Origin: Ancylostoma caninum
Taxonomy: Eukaryota > Nematoda > Chromadorea > Rhabditida > Ancylostomatidae
Assembly (NCBI GenBank): GCA_037903475.1
Contig: JBAJFG010000044.1
Span: 124,001-188,000, forward strand
Length of the DNA: 64,000 nt
Direction of reading: 5' to 3'
A program made the position numbers and the translations under genes. Under the pieces are notes generated by a model. That model did not search any database, was not told the DNA's origin, and saw only the letters and a list, made by a program, of their open reading frames with translations. Positions 1 to 11,267 of this stretch are shown here, in pieces (the stretch's first letter is position 1; each line of letters begins with the position of its first letter).

Positions 1-111
1 TCAGCAAAGCGCCCGGCTGTGTCTGGCTCTGGTATCGTTGGTAACAAGATGTACTTCAGCGATGAAGATGACATTTACGACGAGGATGACCTGCTCGATG
101 ACGAGGACTGA
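1..111 (+). CDS. C-terminal end of an unidentified protein with an acidic tail (partial)
   Basis: Frame 1 is open from the window edge to a TGA at 109-111 and gives 36 residues. It begins SAKRPAV and ends in an Asp/Glu-rich tail with repeated DED/DDED blocks and a final LLDDED. Such acidic tails are common in nucleic-acid or chaperone-associated proteins, but no family can be named from the tail alone. There is no internal splice signal, so this is probably the end of a last exon whose gene lies left of the window. The sequence after the stop is T-rich and looks like 3' UTR. That the ORF is real is inferred from its strongly biased composition; the product is unknown. Confidence 0.5.
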   Translation, partial: SAKRPAVSGSGIVGNKMYFSDEDDIYDEDDLLDDED

Positions 112-1073
112 CGACACTTTCCAGCTGTCTCCTGCCCGAAATCCCCTTATCGTCCAGTCCGCGGAAATGCTTTCGTTTTCTTCCTTCTGGTGGGCGAAAT
201 GCCATTTGTTAAGAGTTCGTTACGCAGTGTTGTGATGCGTATGCGAATATCATTAATTCTGTGTTTACCGATGTGCATGTCTCCTATTCGGCCCAAGCAT
301 AGTTGTTATGTACGTATTTGCTCGTCTTCTATTACGTATTGTGATTTGCTTCCGTGATTGCCGTTAGTCGTGTGTGTTTTGTTTTAATTGAATAGTCTTT
401 TTGAACCTTAATCTTTCGTCACTTCCTTTATTTGAGTCTCGTGCGATGAGGTAGCTATGCATAGCTGTACCAGGTACTTTTTAGCGGCGTTATCTACCGA
501 TCAAGGGTACGTTTCGGCGGTTTTGTGAAGTATTTTCTTTCAATGTTTGTCTTACATGGTTCATTGTATTTGTTTGTTGAGTCTTTTCTTTTTTTCCACA
601 TAGAATGTTAAGTTCCTATGCGAGTCAATTGTCTATTTAGTGTGTACATCATTCATTGTGCTTTCTGTGCCTGATTGTGCCGCAACAGATCCCGAACGTT
701 TCTTTTTTTACGTAGTAGGTCATACTTTGTCTTTTACCAATTTTCTTCTCGCTGAAACTGACTGCATGTGAATTGAGGGTGATCTAGTGGCTTTGTCACC
801 ATAGCCTCATACTAGTTGTTACTAATTACAATCTCAAAGGTTTGTTTTAGGATTCAACATAAATGCGCTACTTTTCTAACATTTCGCAATAATAATTTTT
901 CGCCCTATACAGTGTTGCTTCAACTTTTTCATTATTTTTTTTTCGAGAGCAGCGGTCAATGTCAACAACAGAAGACGGCAGTAACTTATATTATGCTCAG
1001 TGCTCACGACTGCATTCAACGGAAGAAAGGCGTAAACCTTTCTGGGGTTGAAGAAAGTAGACGTTTATACAAT
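112..1073. other. 3' flank of the first gene, no gene seen
   Basis: T-rich sequence with no convincing exon. It probably contains the 3' UTR of the gene ending at 111. No canonical AATAAA was found close to the stop. Confidence 0.4.
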
Positions 1074-1331
1074 GAGTGTCGATGGAGCTAACGAATTTGC
1101 GGACTTGAACGCCCACAACAGCGCGACCGCGCCACGAGCTGAAATCGTTATCTTGCGTTGCCATTGCGGCCAATGGTAGTGGTGTCCAGAGTTTTTCATA
1201 GTATTTGGTGGTTTCGCGACACAAAGAGCTAAATATCACTACGACAGCGCAAGGTAATGAATCCAATACAGGAGCAGTCGCGCTGCTGCGGATGTTCAAG
1301 TCCGCAAATTCATCAGCTCCATCGACGCTCA
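1074..1331. repeat. Inverted-repeat (MITE-like) element
   Basis: Left arm 1074-1110 and right arm 1294-1331 are near-perfect inverted copies, with cores ATTTGCGGACTTGAAC and GTTCAAGTCCGCAAAT. They are separated by about 183 bp without a coding ORF. The structure fits a non-autonomous DNA element. No target duplication was identified. Confidence 0.6.
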
Positions 1332-1556
1332 CTGCTCATGAATGAGCACTAAACACACCAGGATGAAACTTCTCCCAGGTTGGAATAGATTTGAAGAAAA
1401 AGAAGGAAAGAGTTGAGATTGAAAGTCGAAAAAATGATATTACAATACACAGTCTACAATGTGGGTATATGTGGTAGCAATGCGGACAAAAATAAATAGT
1501 CGAACCTTTTCGAAAACAGCCATAGAAGATAAATTTTATATGTGCACTGATAGAAT

Positions 1557-1655
1557 AATCGAATAAGAAGCAACTGGAAATTATCCAGTTGCTTCTTATT
1601 CGATTTTTGAGGGACCCGAAGAGCAGAGAAATAATAATCGAATAAGAAGCAACCA
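1557..1655. repeat. Perfect hairpin plus a third copy of its arm
   Basis: Positions 1557-1578 and 1584-1605 form a 22-bp perfect stem with a 5-nt loop. The arm starts AATCGAATAAGAAGCAAC. A third direct copy of the arm is at 1637-1654. The intervening module GAGGGACCCGAAGAGCA (1608-1624) recurs at 1867-1883, so several short modules have been reshuffled here. Confidence 0.65.
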
Positions 1656-1915
1656 AAAATTTGCGTTGCATTGAGACTCCAAGTTTCTATCAACGGCATT
1701 AAATAGAAACGGGTCAGATTGCCAGTGAAGTTTACTGAGAGGTCAACAATCATTCACTCTGATAATCTTGATTCCCGCTGATCTTCGCATATACCGAGTG
1801 GGCGCCAGCAATCCTTCCATTTGCTCATCTCGCGTGCCAGAGTCGTCCAATGGATTCTGTGCGTTTGAGGGACCCGAAGAGCATTAAATCTTTTGTTAAA
1901 GACTTCGTCTCTATC

Positions 1916-1985
1916 AGCGTCAAGCCCACACCAAGAAGATCACTGACCATCTTGTCGGTGCACTTCTTGGTGTGGGCTTGACGCT
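1916..1985. repeat. Perfect 23-bp inverted repeat
   Basis: Arms 1916-1938 and 1963-1985 are exact reverse complements (core CAAGCCCACACCAAGAAG) around a 24-nt loop. No ORF or terminator context supports a regulatory role; it is probably a transposon remnant. Confidence 0.65.
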
Positions 1986-2711
1986 GTGACGCTTCAGAGA
2001 GTTCACTCGCTGACGACTATTGTCCAGTGGTTGTCTTAAGATGCATCACGTACACGGCCCACCTGATCTTACTCAACTTGGCGTAAGCGGCAGCGTTCCT
2101 GATGTTCGACTGTTGACGCAGGGTGGAACTCCGTATTCCTGCCCTCACTTGCGTGAGGCGCATCATTCGTTCGACTTCAACATGCAGAAGTTTGCGTGCA
2201 CGACCTCATTCTCGTCCACCGCACCGTTGATCATATGGGTGTGGGTCATGATGAGGCAAAAGTGGGTGGGCAATGTGTCTGCGATTGGTTCATTCGAACC
2301 CTCGCCCCGCCCTTCAGACCTACTCGCACTAATTCGTGCGCGATTTCATCATAGTTGCCTATGCAAATTTGAAAGTGAGTGCGAACGAGTCAACGCCGAA
2401 GGGCGGGAAGACGCCGCCCCATTTTGCCTCATCATGACCCACACCCTCATAAATCTCTACTCTCCGAAGTTTTACCTCTAAATATGATGTAGTGACTGCA
2501 ATTACGTCCAACACACTATGGACTACCGCTAATCTCGGCGTGACTAATTTGTCTTCTCCGTTACCCTAATTTGACAGGTGGCAATGAATGAAGAGACTCC
2601 AACAGAGTGGACCTCTATGCACCCGCCGCACCGTTTTTTTTTTTGGAGAGATCTGACCAGGATGTTGATGTCAATGGAATGTTTAGATGTGCAAACAGTT
2701 GGAGTGCTACA

Positions 2712-2876
2712 GGGAACTCCAAACAGCAGTGTGCAAGGGGCGGGACCGCGGCGCGGCTCTCTTGGGTAGGGACGCGGAGGTTCTGCAAGTGACTCTGGTT
2801 GTCTGCTTCTGCCAGCAGCAGAGGGCCACGCCGCGCCGCGCTACCAGCCTCTTGCACACGGCCGTTTGGAGTTCCC
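2712..2876. repeat. GC-rich imperfect palindromic element
   Basis: The ends GGGAACTCCAAAC (2712) and GTTTGGAGTTCCC (to 2876) are inverted. The inner arms also pair imperfectly through GTGCAAG/CTTGCAC and GCGGCGCGGC/GCCGCGCCGC. It is much more GC-rich than its surroundings. MITE-like; overlapping ORFs on both strands are shadows of the palindrome. Confidence 0.55.
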
Positions 2877-3062
2877 AGAACATATGTCGCCGATGGTGCG
2901 ATGCGTGCGGTCTGGTCCACTTCCCCGAATTCTGCTGTAAATACAAACTCAGTATTGATCTTGTTGGCACACATTCAGACTAGATTTAGCTGTTTATTTA
3001 TATTCAGTGGGCTCATTGCTAACCTGTTTGGATTCAGAAAAAAGTAATTCTTTCAGCTAACC

Positions 3063-6000
3063 ATGGTTCATCCCGACCGAACAATCATGGAGAGGACTTT
3101 GGCGAAGTCGCCACATCTCGTCAAGCTACGAGGCGTTTTGTATGAACCAAAGTACGTTTTCATTTCGTACACATACACACTTCTAGCTCATCATAACTGC
3201 GAGTTTGTTATTCTGTTTTTTTATAACAAGGATTAGCAGCTAATTGTCAGACGGCTCTGAAAAGTCGGTGCTTTAGGTGCGGCGAGCCAACCTGCTTCCA
3301 CGAGTGGTTTCGAAATCGCGATCATGGCTCCAATCCTGTTAGGGAACACATTCAAGTTAGATTTAGTTTTCTATTCTTTACTGTTCATTTACGTATTCAT
3401 TTCCGCTCCTACTAAATTGAGCAGTATTCCACATTGGGGCCTTAAAATTCACAGAGAAGTTTTTGGCAGCATTCGATTAGTTCTGTCCCAAAATTTCGAT
3501 GTGAGAATTTTCACCCAAACTTCGCCTAGGTGGGTTATTTGAGGTGCTGAATATGAATGTCGTATCCATTTGTACTGTAACTCTGATTTTATAAGGTTTC
3601 GGCAGGTATACTGTGTACACGGCATCTCATAGAATCCTCTCAAATTTTGCGGAGAGGGGTTGTTTTGGGCTCTGATCACGAATATCATATCCGTTTTATA
3701 CCGGAACCCCATTTTCGTAGGGATACGGTAGGTATACGTAGGAAATTCAGAGAAAATGCCGATTTTGGTGCGAACACGAAGGTGGCATGCAAAATAATGT
3801 TGATGATCGTGACCAGCGCCTAAAACACCCCCTACTCTGATAACTGTGCAGGACGAACGCAGCCCGAACGGCGTAATTGTTCGGTTAGAAACCTTAGCAG
3901 CAACGGTTGCCAGTTGCTGCCATCGTCCCCTCGATTGCTGCTCAATCTGTCGGCCCTTTAGCAGCAATTGGTGAGGGACGGCAGCAATCAAGGGGAGAAT
4001 GGCAGCAACTGGCAACCGTTGCTGCTACGGTTTCTAACCGAACTATTACGCCGTTCGGGCTGCGTTCGTGCTGCACAGTTATCTGAGTATGTACAAAATT
4101 TGAGAGGATTCTGCGACATACAGTATTTACACTACACCTACCGTAACCCTACAAAAACGGAGTTACGGTACAAAATGGATACGATATTCGTGTTCAGCAC
4201 CTCAAATGGCCCTCCTATGCAAAGTTTGAGCAAAAAAATTCTCCAAATTTTGGGGCAGAACTAGCCCGTAAAATCCCATTTTTATAGGATTACGGTGAGC
4301 TTACAGTACATAAGGTAAATGTCTCAAGGAATCCACCCCAAATTTTGCACAGGATCACGAGCCACATCATGTCTATAGCTGAAGTTATAGTGCATCGAAG
4401 TCCCAAAGAAGGGTATTTCTCAGAAATCCTTGCCTCACACTTCACCGCCCTTCTTCTGAGCCGCGCCGCATCATCTGTGCATTATCATGCGTGGTGCGAC
4501 GTGGCTAATCTGACGGGCGGTTCAGCGTGACGCAAGGATTATTGAGAAAGAGTGTATAGTATACAAGCCCACCGTAACCCTATAAAAACTGGACTGTGTA
4601 TGTCTTCATCGCACTTCTACATACAAGAATGGAGTTACGGTGCAAAATTGATAGTATCCGAATTAATTTTATTTATTTATTTATTTATTTATTCATCAAA
4701 TGCACTCAAGGTGCTCCAAACACTGATTGAAAGGCAAAAACACAATACAGAATTACACGAAAATAAAAACTGCTTAAAGAATCTCAATCTTTATAAGCAA
4801 TAGTGAAACATCAAAGATATTATCGCAGTTGCGCAACACATTAAATCCCTTTGTCTAGCGCCTCTAACTAAATATTTACCATCAAATTTAGGGTTTCTTC
4901 GGAGTATGCAACTACCAGGAATCACCGCCGAAGGAAAATGCGTATGTATAAGGATATTATAAAAAGCATCCTCTTCATAGTCCACCATAAGGCTCCGAAC
5001 TTGTATGACCAAGATAACCAAGGTGTGATTGCGTGACAATCACTCTCGAGCGGCGAAAAGCAGGAGGAGGCACCAGGGCGAATGGCCTGAATTTCCATGC
5101 GTACCCCGGCGGGTGTAGCACCTCTTTCAGTCCCCATGCATGCCGCTTCCCAGGTGCTTGGGCATTTAGTTGAGGTAGGCAGATGGTAGCGATGAAGAAT
5201 GGGATGGGAATATGTGAAGTAAGAGGTGGAAATAGGAGATAAGGCGGTGATATATAGGTAGAAAGCATAGATGAAAAAAGTAGATGTGAAACTATCAAGA
5301 GATTAGTGGAGGTCACTAAAGAGAGGGAGAGAATCAGAGAAAACACAAGATTAAGAATGATTAGTAACAGTGAGTGGCCGACGGTGTGATAATATTTGGT
5401 CGTCGTAGAAATCCGTGATAAATTGGCAGACATGAGGTAACAGATGCACTGAAAAAGATTGAAGTAATTAACAACAGTCATGAATGTCTAGTAACTGAAA
5501 CACATCAACTCCTCTCAGTCTCGATCTGAAGATGGAACTATTCTGGGCCTGCAGAACATTTGAAGGAAGGCGCTGAAACCACCTTGCTGTTCTATAAAAG
5601 AGCGAATTATACGTCTGCGTAAACCGTTTCTTTCTTATCGTTGGATAATGGAAAGCAAACCCGCTAGAACGTGCGCTAGTTGGCTTGAACACCCAATATT
5701 TGCTAGCTGACAATTTGAGCTCTCTCCGCATTATGCGGAAGCAGAAAACTAGATCGGAGATGGTGCGCCTGTATTTAAGACTCCTTAATCCCAATGACTT
5801 AAGCCTGGTAGGATAGCTAGGCATATCGCTAATTCTAGATACTCGGTGGCACCTAAAATATAAGAGGCGGGTGAAAGTCTGCTGCACTTTTTCAAGTTTG
5901 GTAATATCCTTCTTCAAAGAAGGATTCCATATTTGCGAGCAGTACTCTAGGTGGGGCAGTACATAAGCGGAGTATAAACGTGTCAAAATAACCGCGTTAG

Positions 6001-9000
6001 TAATATGAGTATTTCGAAAGATAGCATACAATGCAGCATACGCCCTTCTGGTGATGTAATCAATATGATCCGAGAATTTGAGGCTGGAGTCAACTAGAAT
6101 GCCTAGATCCTTAGTACAGACAGAGTTACTAATTTTAGTCCCATTTACGACATACTGAACTTCTTCGGAATCACCCAAGTGAAGAACTGAGCACTTACTT
6201 AGGTTAATCGGCAGATCCCAGTTAGACGCCCAATCTACCATTCTTTCAAGTGATAGGATGATTGATGAACGAACTTCGGCTGCATTGCTACTGTTGTACA
6301 CACCATAAATTTTTATGTCATCGGCGTACATTTTAATTTCGACATGAGGTGAGGTCCGCAGCACAGAAGGGAGGTCAATAGTATAAATCAGGAAGAGTAG
6401 TGGTGAGAGAACACCACCTTGGGGTACCCCACTTGTACAGGTATGGCGTCTAGAGAATTCACACCCTACTCGGACTGTGAAGGTACGATTCCTCAAGTAT
6501 GACTTTATCCAACTCAGAAGATTACCAGTAATTCCAAGGATTTCTAACTTACTCGTGAGTTTAGCATGACACACCTTGTCAAAGTCTTTAGAAAGATCAA
6601 TATATACTACATCAATTGAATAGCCCTTATTCAATGCTAGGCTCCAATCAAAAACGCTGTCAGCTAAATTAGTGGCAGTAGATGCACGTGGGACGAAACC
6701 ATGCTGTTCAGGCGGTAGCACGTTGAATTTGAGCAACCAAGACAGGATTCTCTCACGTATGATTTTTTCCATAACCTTAACCGGGGTCGGAGTCAAACTT
6801 ATGGGACGGAAATCAGAAATGGAACGAGCTCCAGGCAGTTTGGGAATTGCTGTAACTATAGCTTCCTTCCACAGCTGCGGAACTTCTCCAAGAGTCATAG
6901 ATATATTGAAGATGTGACAAAGAGGCTCACAAAGAGATACCGCACATTTTTTGTAAAAGATTTGTGGTATGCCATCATATGATTCCGAAAGAGAAGGATT
7001 AAGATCTTTGAGAACATTGAAACGTCTTGAGGTTTAAAGAAAATTTCAGAGAAACGGTGCCCAATGAAGGGCAAACAGCGATGACCTGTGATGTTAGACG
7101 AAAGGTTTTCTTCGTAAGGATGCGTAATTGGGGAGAAAACACTGGCAAAATAATCAGCGAGCACATTTGCTTTATCAACATCCTTGCCATAGATGCGGTT
7201 GCAATGATCGACAAGGAGAGGCAAACGAGAACTGGTCTTGAGTTTTTGATTGACGTAATGGAAAATATGCTTTGATGAAGCTCTAGACGCAAGCCTCCTT
7301 TCATGATTTCCGAGAAATTTCTTCAAATGAAAGTCTATGTCAGTACACACCTTCTTGTAAAGTGGATTGGATAGAGGACTTGCCAAGTTAGTGAAAAGGC
7401 GGTGTTTCTGAGCTAGAAGATTGCGAATATGCCGGGGATATTTCAAGCCAGGGTGGCGCGGAAACTTGAGAGGGACAAATTTCGAAAAGGCATCGTATAT
7501 AGATTGTATTGCAGAATCGTTTGTACACGTCATCGACAGACGTGTACTGGTCGAACAGTACTAGCCATTATAGTAGATCTAGCGCTGATTCTCATTTGAA
7601 CAAGAATGCATTCATGGTTTTCATTGACTTCCTCACTCCGTAGTTTGCAGTTTCAAGTTATTCTTGACCTACTCTTCAGTGAGGAAGACTGTTGAGATCC
7701 GCATCGGACCTCTTCTGTAATAGTAGATTCACCTTGATGTTTCGTTATTTACCTCTCTTTTGTTCCTTAATACATATTCCAGATGTTCGATGATGTGTAT
7801 CCTACTGTGCGTGAAACGATAGCCGTTAATTTAGCTGGTGCAGCTGACCGCCGCAAACTGCACCGCGCCTATAGAGTTTATTGTCATCAAGTTTTCGCTA
7901 AGGTTACTACGGACGACCAGGAGACAGGTATTTGTATTTTCTACCTTGTTATCCACAACACAAACATCATTGCATAATCACCATCAAATCCCTAAATGGT
8001 ACATAAAACAGTTTGCGGAGAAATTTTAGTTATCTAATTAGCTGTTATGGAGCTACTTTTCTTCATAAATGCTTGGAAGGAATAAATCGTGGAATCCTTT
8101 CTAAGCTAGTGTGACACTCGCACTCACACTTCTCCGTGTTTTTGTTCGAAACAAGAAATTCGGTTCGATTTTGATAAGTTTTACAATTGGATAGCCTAGA
8201 GAGTGCGTCTGCTACTACGCCCTGGCGCGGTGTGGGCTGGCTAATCAGCTGGTTCGGTTTAAGAACTTGAATTTCCACAATTTGTGTGTAATTCTCTCCA
8301 TATTGATGTTTTCCTGCTGCTATTTAGTAAAATCTCTTACCAGAGGCATCCTGTGGCGTTATTCCATCGGTCATGATTGGTCTGCGGACACTGCATCGTA
8401 GCCGTAATTGCAGGCAAAGTCGCACACGCACTCCCCAGGCTGCCCGACTTTATATCCTTCTTTTTTCAAGTTAATTTTTAATATTCAAGATTCCGAAATT
8501 TCTACTTTGCGGTGGTGGATGAAGAATGCGACAGCTCTTGCTGAAAAGCCATTCCCAGGAATTAAAGAGGTGAACTCGAAAGAGAAATCGCATGCTTTGA
8601 GACAAACATATCAATACCTTAACCCATTATGTGGTTGGCTTAACTAAGGTTGTGGAGTGTTATACCTGGAAAAGGCGGCGCTGCTAAAAGTTGCGATTGG
8701 CGGACTGATGGTATGAGTTGTCCAGTCCCAGAGTTTGACCCGGCTGCCATTTGTGGGTACAACGCTTCACATCCAAATTAACCTGTACCTGTGCTCCAAT
8801 TTTTGACATCTTACTGAATTTATAGGGCATTAGCTTGTCATTATTTCACCGCGCATTCGTATTTGCCGAGAACCGAAGCAGGTCATCGCGCAAAGGCAGT
8901 CTTTCCTAGAATGCGATTTCTCCTCATAGCTTTTCATTTTTTATCATCTCCGTTCTCGTTTACCTAGTTGTATTGATTTAGTTTGAAAACGTCTTTGTGA

Positions 9001-9393
9001 CGCACTGCTCGATGCGATATGACCACAATGGTTTCTTCTTCATTACCCGACACAGAGGAGCTTCTATCATAGTGCGATTTCTTTTCTACATAGGTAAGGT
9101 CTTTTCATAGTGCTTTATGGGTGGAATTTATAAAGTAATGGTTTATCGCATGTTCATATTATTGCTGTTTAAGTAATATTTACTGCAAACCACCACGTTT
9201 ATGATGGTCACAAATTACAGATCTCCAAAATGTGGAACAATGGCATGTGTCAATAACTACGACCAGCGTGGTCATCGGAGAGGAGAATGTAAGAACGCTT
9301 GTCAAGGAAGCTCTGGCTCGTAAAATGTCGCTTTGCGAGTTCATTGAAGTTGTGCTTTGGCCGTTTATCGACTTCGTGAATGGTAAAAAGTAG
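3063..9393 (+). CDS. Four-exon gene for a ~161-aa protein of unknown function
   Basis: Exons inferred: 3063-3151, 3277-3355, 7783-7927 and 9221-9393 (TAG). Phases agree across all three introns (2, 0, 1), giving a continuous frame. The first ATG follows a TTTCAG site (ends 3056), possibly a trans-splice acceptor. Exon 1 is followed by GTACGT. Exon 2 starts after CTTTAG and carries CGEPTC and HEWFRNRD. Exon 3 begins at ATG within the frame, after ATTCCAG. Exon 4 starts after TTACAG and ends IDFVNGKK. The protein looks globular, with no signal peptide or membrane span. I do not recognise the family. Intron 3 (about 4.4 kb) holds a palindromic MITE and an antisense LINE; intron 4 (the last, about 1.3 kb) holds further repeats. 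The exon 2 donor (CAA then GTTAGA) is the weakest signal. Compatible phases at three joins are good evidence for one gene. Confidence 0.6.
3537..4207. mobile_element. Long palindromic non-autonomous element
   Basis: The outer ends ATTTGAGGTGCTGAA (from 3537) and TTCAGCACCTCAAAT (to 4207) are inverted. A nearly perfect inner palindrome pairs 3838-3935 with 3999-4085, sharing CAGCAACGGTTGCCAGTTGC. The arms contain a dispersed module around 'accgtaact', also found near 4560-4660, 32750-33480 and 40440-40700. It lies in intron 3 of the 161-aa gene. Confidence 0.6.
5468..6898 (-). CDS. LINE reverse transcriptase ORF
   Basis: 476 residues, frame intact. Reverse-transcriptase blocks appear in order: SDFRPISLTP near residue 28, QHGFVPRAST near 65, motif A VVYIDLSKDFDKV near 97-109, GVPQGGVLSPLLF near 157-169, and catalytic YADD at 191-194. 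The C-terminal region has SAYVLPHLEYCSQIWNP, typical of CR1/Jockey-clade LINEs. Motif A reads KDFD where KAFD is usual, which may impair activity. The start shown is only the first ATG after a frameshift; the true polyprotein begins upstream in the 6895-7533 frame. It encodes its own mobilisation, not a host function. Confidence 0.8.
   Translation of the reverse strand: MTLGEVPQLWKEAIVTAIPKLPGARSISDFRPISLTPTPVKVMEKIIRERILSWLLKFNVLPPEQHGFVPRASTATNLADSVFDWSLALNKGYSIDVVYIDLSKDFDKVCHAKLTSKLEILGITGNLLSWIKSYLRNRTFTVRVGCEFSRRHTCTSGVPQGGVLSPLLFLIYTIDLPSVLRTSPHVEIKMYADDIKIYGVYNSSNAAEVRSSIILSLERMVDWASNWDLPINLSKCSVLHLGDSEEVQYVVNGTKISNSVCTKDLGILVDSSLKFSDHIDYITRRAYAALYAIFRNTHITNAVILTRLYSAYVLPHLEYCSQIWNPSLKKDITKLEKVQQTFTRLLYFRCHRVSRISDMPSYPTRLKSLGLRSLKYRRTISDLVFCFRIMRRELKLSASKYWVFKPTSARSSGFAFHYPTIRKKRFTQTYNSLFYRTARWFQRLPSNVLQAQNSSIFRSRLRGVDVFQLLDIHDCC
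6895..7533 (-). pseudogene. Upstream part of the LINE polyprotein, frameshifted from the RT
   Basis: This frame encodes the linker between the missing endonuclease and the reverse transcriptase; residues such as KVCTDIDFHLKKFLGNHE and HIFHYVNQKLKT resemble the pre-RT region of CR1-like LINEs. It ends just where the RT frame begins (6895/6898), so one or more frameshifts separate them. The 5' end is missing. Confidence 0.55.
8187..8450. repeat. Copy of a dispersed repeat shared with 40275-40975
   Basis: The segments AGAGAGTGCGTCTG near 8200 and GCCGTAATTGCAGGCAAAGTC near 8402 match the ends of the inverted-repeat element at 40275-40975. It lies in the last intron of the 161-aa gene. The rest of that intron (8450-9220) shows nothing recognisable. 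Confidence 0.4.
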
Positions 9394-10303
9394 GAAATTC
9401 ACAGTTTAGTATTCACATGTTTAGTCATTCATTAAAATATGAAATATTACTTGTTTTAAGCGTGACAAATGTCGCGCTAATGTATGTACCTGTTGTTTTC
9501 ATCAAAGTTGTAGTTTGCATGAGTTTCTTGATTTTTCATCCAAGGGTAACGATTGTATGCGCTTCGTTCTATGTTTCGTTTATTAATTTGTACTCAGTAA
9601 ATTCTTTTGCAGACGTTTGGTACTATTCATTGTTTCGTTGTGACGACAGTTTTAGACGTTATTGTAAGACCTTTGGTTTAGCTGCTGCCGCTATATTGCG
9701 GAAGAAGTTTAGCATTCTGCATGGTCGGCAACAGTCACATCGATTCTGATAGCCATTGATTTTGGGCTGAGTATCGTTGGCGACCCGGCTGCACGCCTCG
9801 ATATGTATTAGAACCAATGTTGTCTTAGCTATGGCGACGTAGACGGGTATATCCACATGAAGCGTAGCGGGCAATCATTACAAGTACATCGTAGCTGGCT
9901 CCAAGACGTTTCGCACTTTCTCACAATCATTTTTCACTAGATAGTGCATTGGAGAAGGGACTGCATTTATAAGCCAGAAAAAATTTAAGGGTCAGTGGTC
10001 GATGGATAAGTCATCTTCGTGGATGCGATATCTATATGTAAAACATAGAAACGCTCACGACACTTTTCAAAAATCTGGACGGCGCGCGTGGGCGCCAAAT
10101 TCAAACCATAGGAATGCATCTGTAAGCAAGGTGGTGAAGAAGGGGGCTCGGAAACATGGGACACCATTCAAATAGGGCGGAGGGCCTAGTCATTAGAAAA
10201 TTAAATAAAAAATTTAAAGTAGTGGATTGAGGAGAAAAAAAGAACAGCTCAGGAGGGAAGATGCCCTTTTTGTTCATATTCATATAATTTTTCGTTTTTT
10301 ATT
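9394..10303. other. Downstream flank of the 161-aa gene, no gene seen
   Basis: AT-rich sequence with a run-through ORF (9417-9749, hydrophobic and low-complexity) that I do not regard as coding. No repeat or RNA gene was identified. Confidence 0.35.
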
Positions 10304-10827
10304 ATGTTCGTACTTTGCTGCAAGGCGATGCAAGGCGCTGCACCGACTGTGAATATTGGCAAGAGGTTAAGCGTCGCAAGTGTTAATATTCATTTTGCGA
10401 GCGTCACTAATTCCTGTTTTTATCAGCGAATGAAGATACAAGGATAAGAAAACCACTGAGGAAAAGGAACAATTGGGGGAACTTGAAATCAAGGCCCAGA
10501 ATAGCGAATGATATGACTAGATCAACCATTGACAGGGCTGCCGCTTTCGCGGAATACAAGCTACCACAAGTTATGGAAGGGTGCCTGAGCCAAAAACAGG
10601 AGCGTTCACCTATAAACACTGGTGCGAACTATACAAATGCAGCTTCAAGAATTTCTTCACTGGAGGAAATATTCTGTTGCGAAGCTTCCCTAGATCATAG
10701 TGCAATTAATTCATGGCCACCTATATTCGTTTGTTCTAGGCAAGAAGCGAGGAGATGTTCAGTCAAAGAGTTGCAACCAAGTCTGTTTACTCGGTCAGAA
10801 ATGTTGTTATACAGCAGATGTCAGTGA
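10304..10827 (+). CDS. Possible two-exon gene for a ~158-aa basic protein
   Basis: Exon 10304-10379, a 47-bp intron bounded by GTGTTA and TTTTTATCAG, then exon 10427-10827 ending in TGA. The phase is 1 on both sides. The second exon is an unbroken 133-codon frame, unusually long for this AT-rich stretch. It begins with a basic segment (NEDTRIRKPLRKRNNW) and has no membrane span. The short N-terminal exon and its GTGTTA donor are the weak points; the long exon could instead belong to another first exon. No family is recognised and it could be a chance ORF. Confidence 0.3.
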
Positions 10828-11034
10828 AGTGGACCCGTTCGCATGCATCGCGCCATCTGCAGCGTGACACTCTAGTTGTCTGCGCACCCACACATTCCAC
10901 TGAAACCACTACCGACATTCACAACTGATCTTCCCGGTTCTTGTCCAGACCTGTTCAAACGGGTGCAGCGTACGCGAGCTTATCCACTCTTCTGGAATCT
11001 TCTATAAACCGCAATTCTGCAGCGAGTGAGTGTC

Positions 11035-11267
11035 ATGTCACTAGCAATTTTTACTGACCAAACGTATAGATTTCTTTATGTACTAAGTAAGTGTATTTGT
11101 GAAAAGTGTCAGTTGTCTCGCATTCTCTTCAAATTCACATTCTGACCAAACTATGTTTTGCGTCAGTCTATCTCTGCTTTCTTCGGTATTTTTACGGGAT
11201 TTCTGTCGCAGGAATTGGAGCGGTATTTGCGTATGTCACAGTTTATCTGTACGTAACAAGAAAAGAG
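11035..11267 (+). CDS. First two exons of a small single-pass membrane protein (incomplete)
   Basis: Exon 11035-11086 (MSLAIFTDQTYR..., donor GTAAGT, phase 1) joins exon 11212-11267 (acceptor GTCGCAG). The joined frame reads through a hydrophobic segment VFAYVTVYLYV and ends TRKE at a phase-0 GTACAA donor. This is the same layout as first exons at 13247, 26238 and 53415: 32-36 codons, one hydrophobic helix, aromatic residues, then a charged residue at a phase-0 donor. No following exon was found before the LINE at 11747, so the gene may be interrupted or dead. Confidence 0.35.

Larger units (their letters stand above)
4668..7560 (-). mobile_element. CR1/Jockey-like non-LTR retrotransposon, 5'-truncated
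   Basis: The minus strand carries a reverse-transcriptase ORF (6898-5468) preceded by an upstream ORF in another frame (7533-6895). A roughly 800-bp 3' UTR ends at an (ATTT)n tract at about 4668-4695, taken as the LINE 3' tail. No endonuclease domain lies upstream, so the copy is 5'-truncated at about 7560. It sits antisense in intron 3 of the 161-aa gene. Confidence 0.75.

Noticed and set aside
2020..2481. 153-aa plus-strand ORF
   Set aside because: No domain, no splice or poly(A) context, and irregular composition; probably chance in a moderately GC-rich stretch between repeats.
7933..8029. Extension of ORFs 7783-7977 and 7838-8029 beyond the exon
   Set aside because: The ORF continues past the GTATTT donor at 7928 only by chance; the spliced model to 9221 keeps phase and gives a protein-like continuation.
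9417..9749. 110-aa hydrophobic ORF after the 161-aa gene
   Set aside because: AT-rich, rich in Phe/Val/Ser as expected from T-rich DNA, no splice context; treated as 3' flank.
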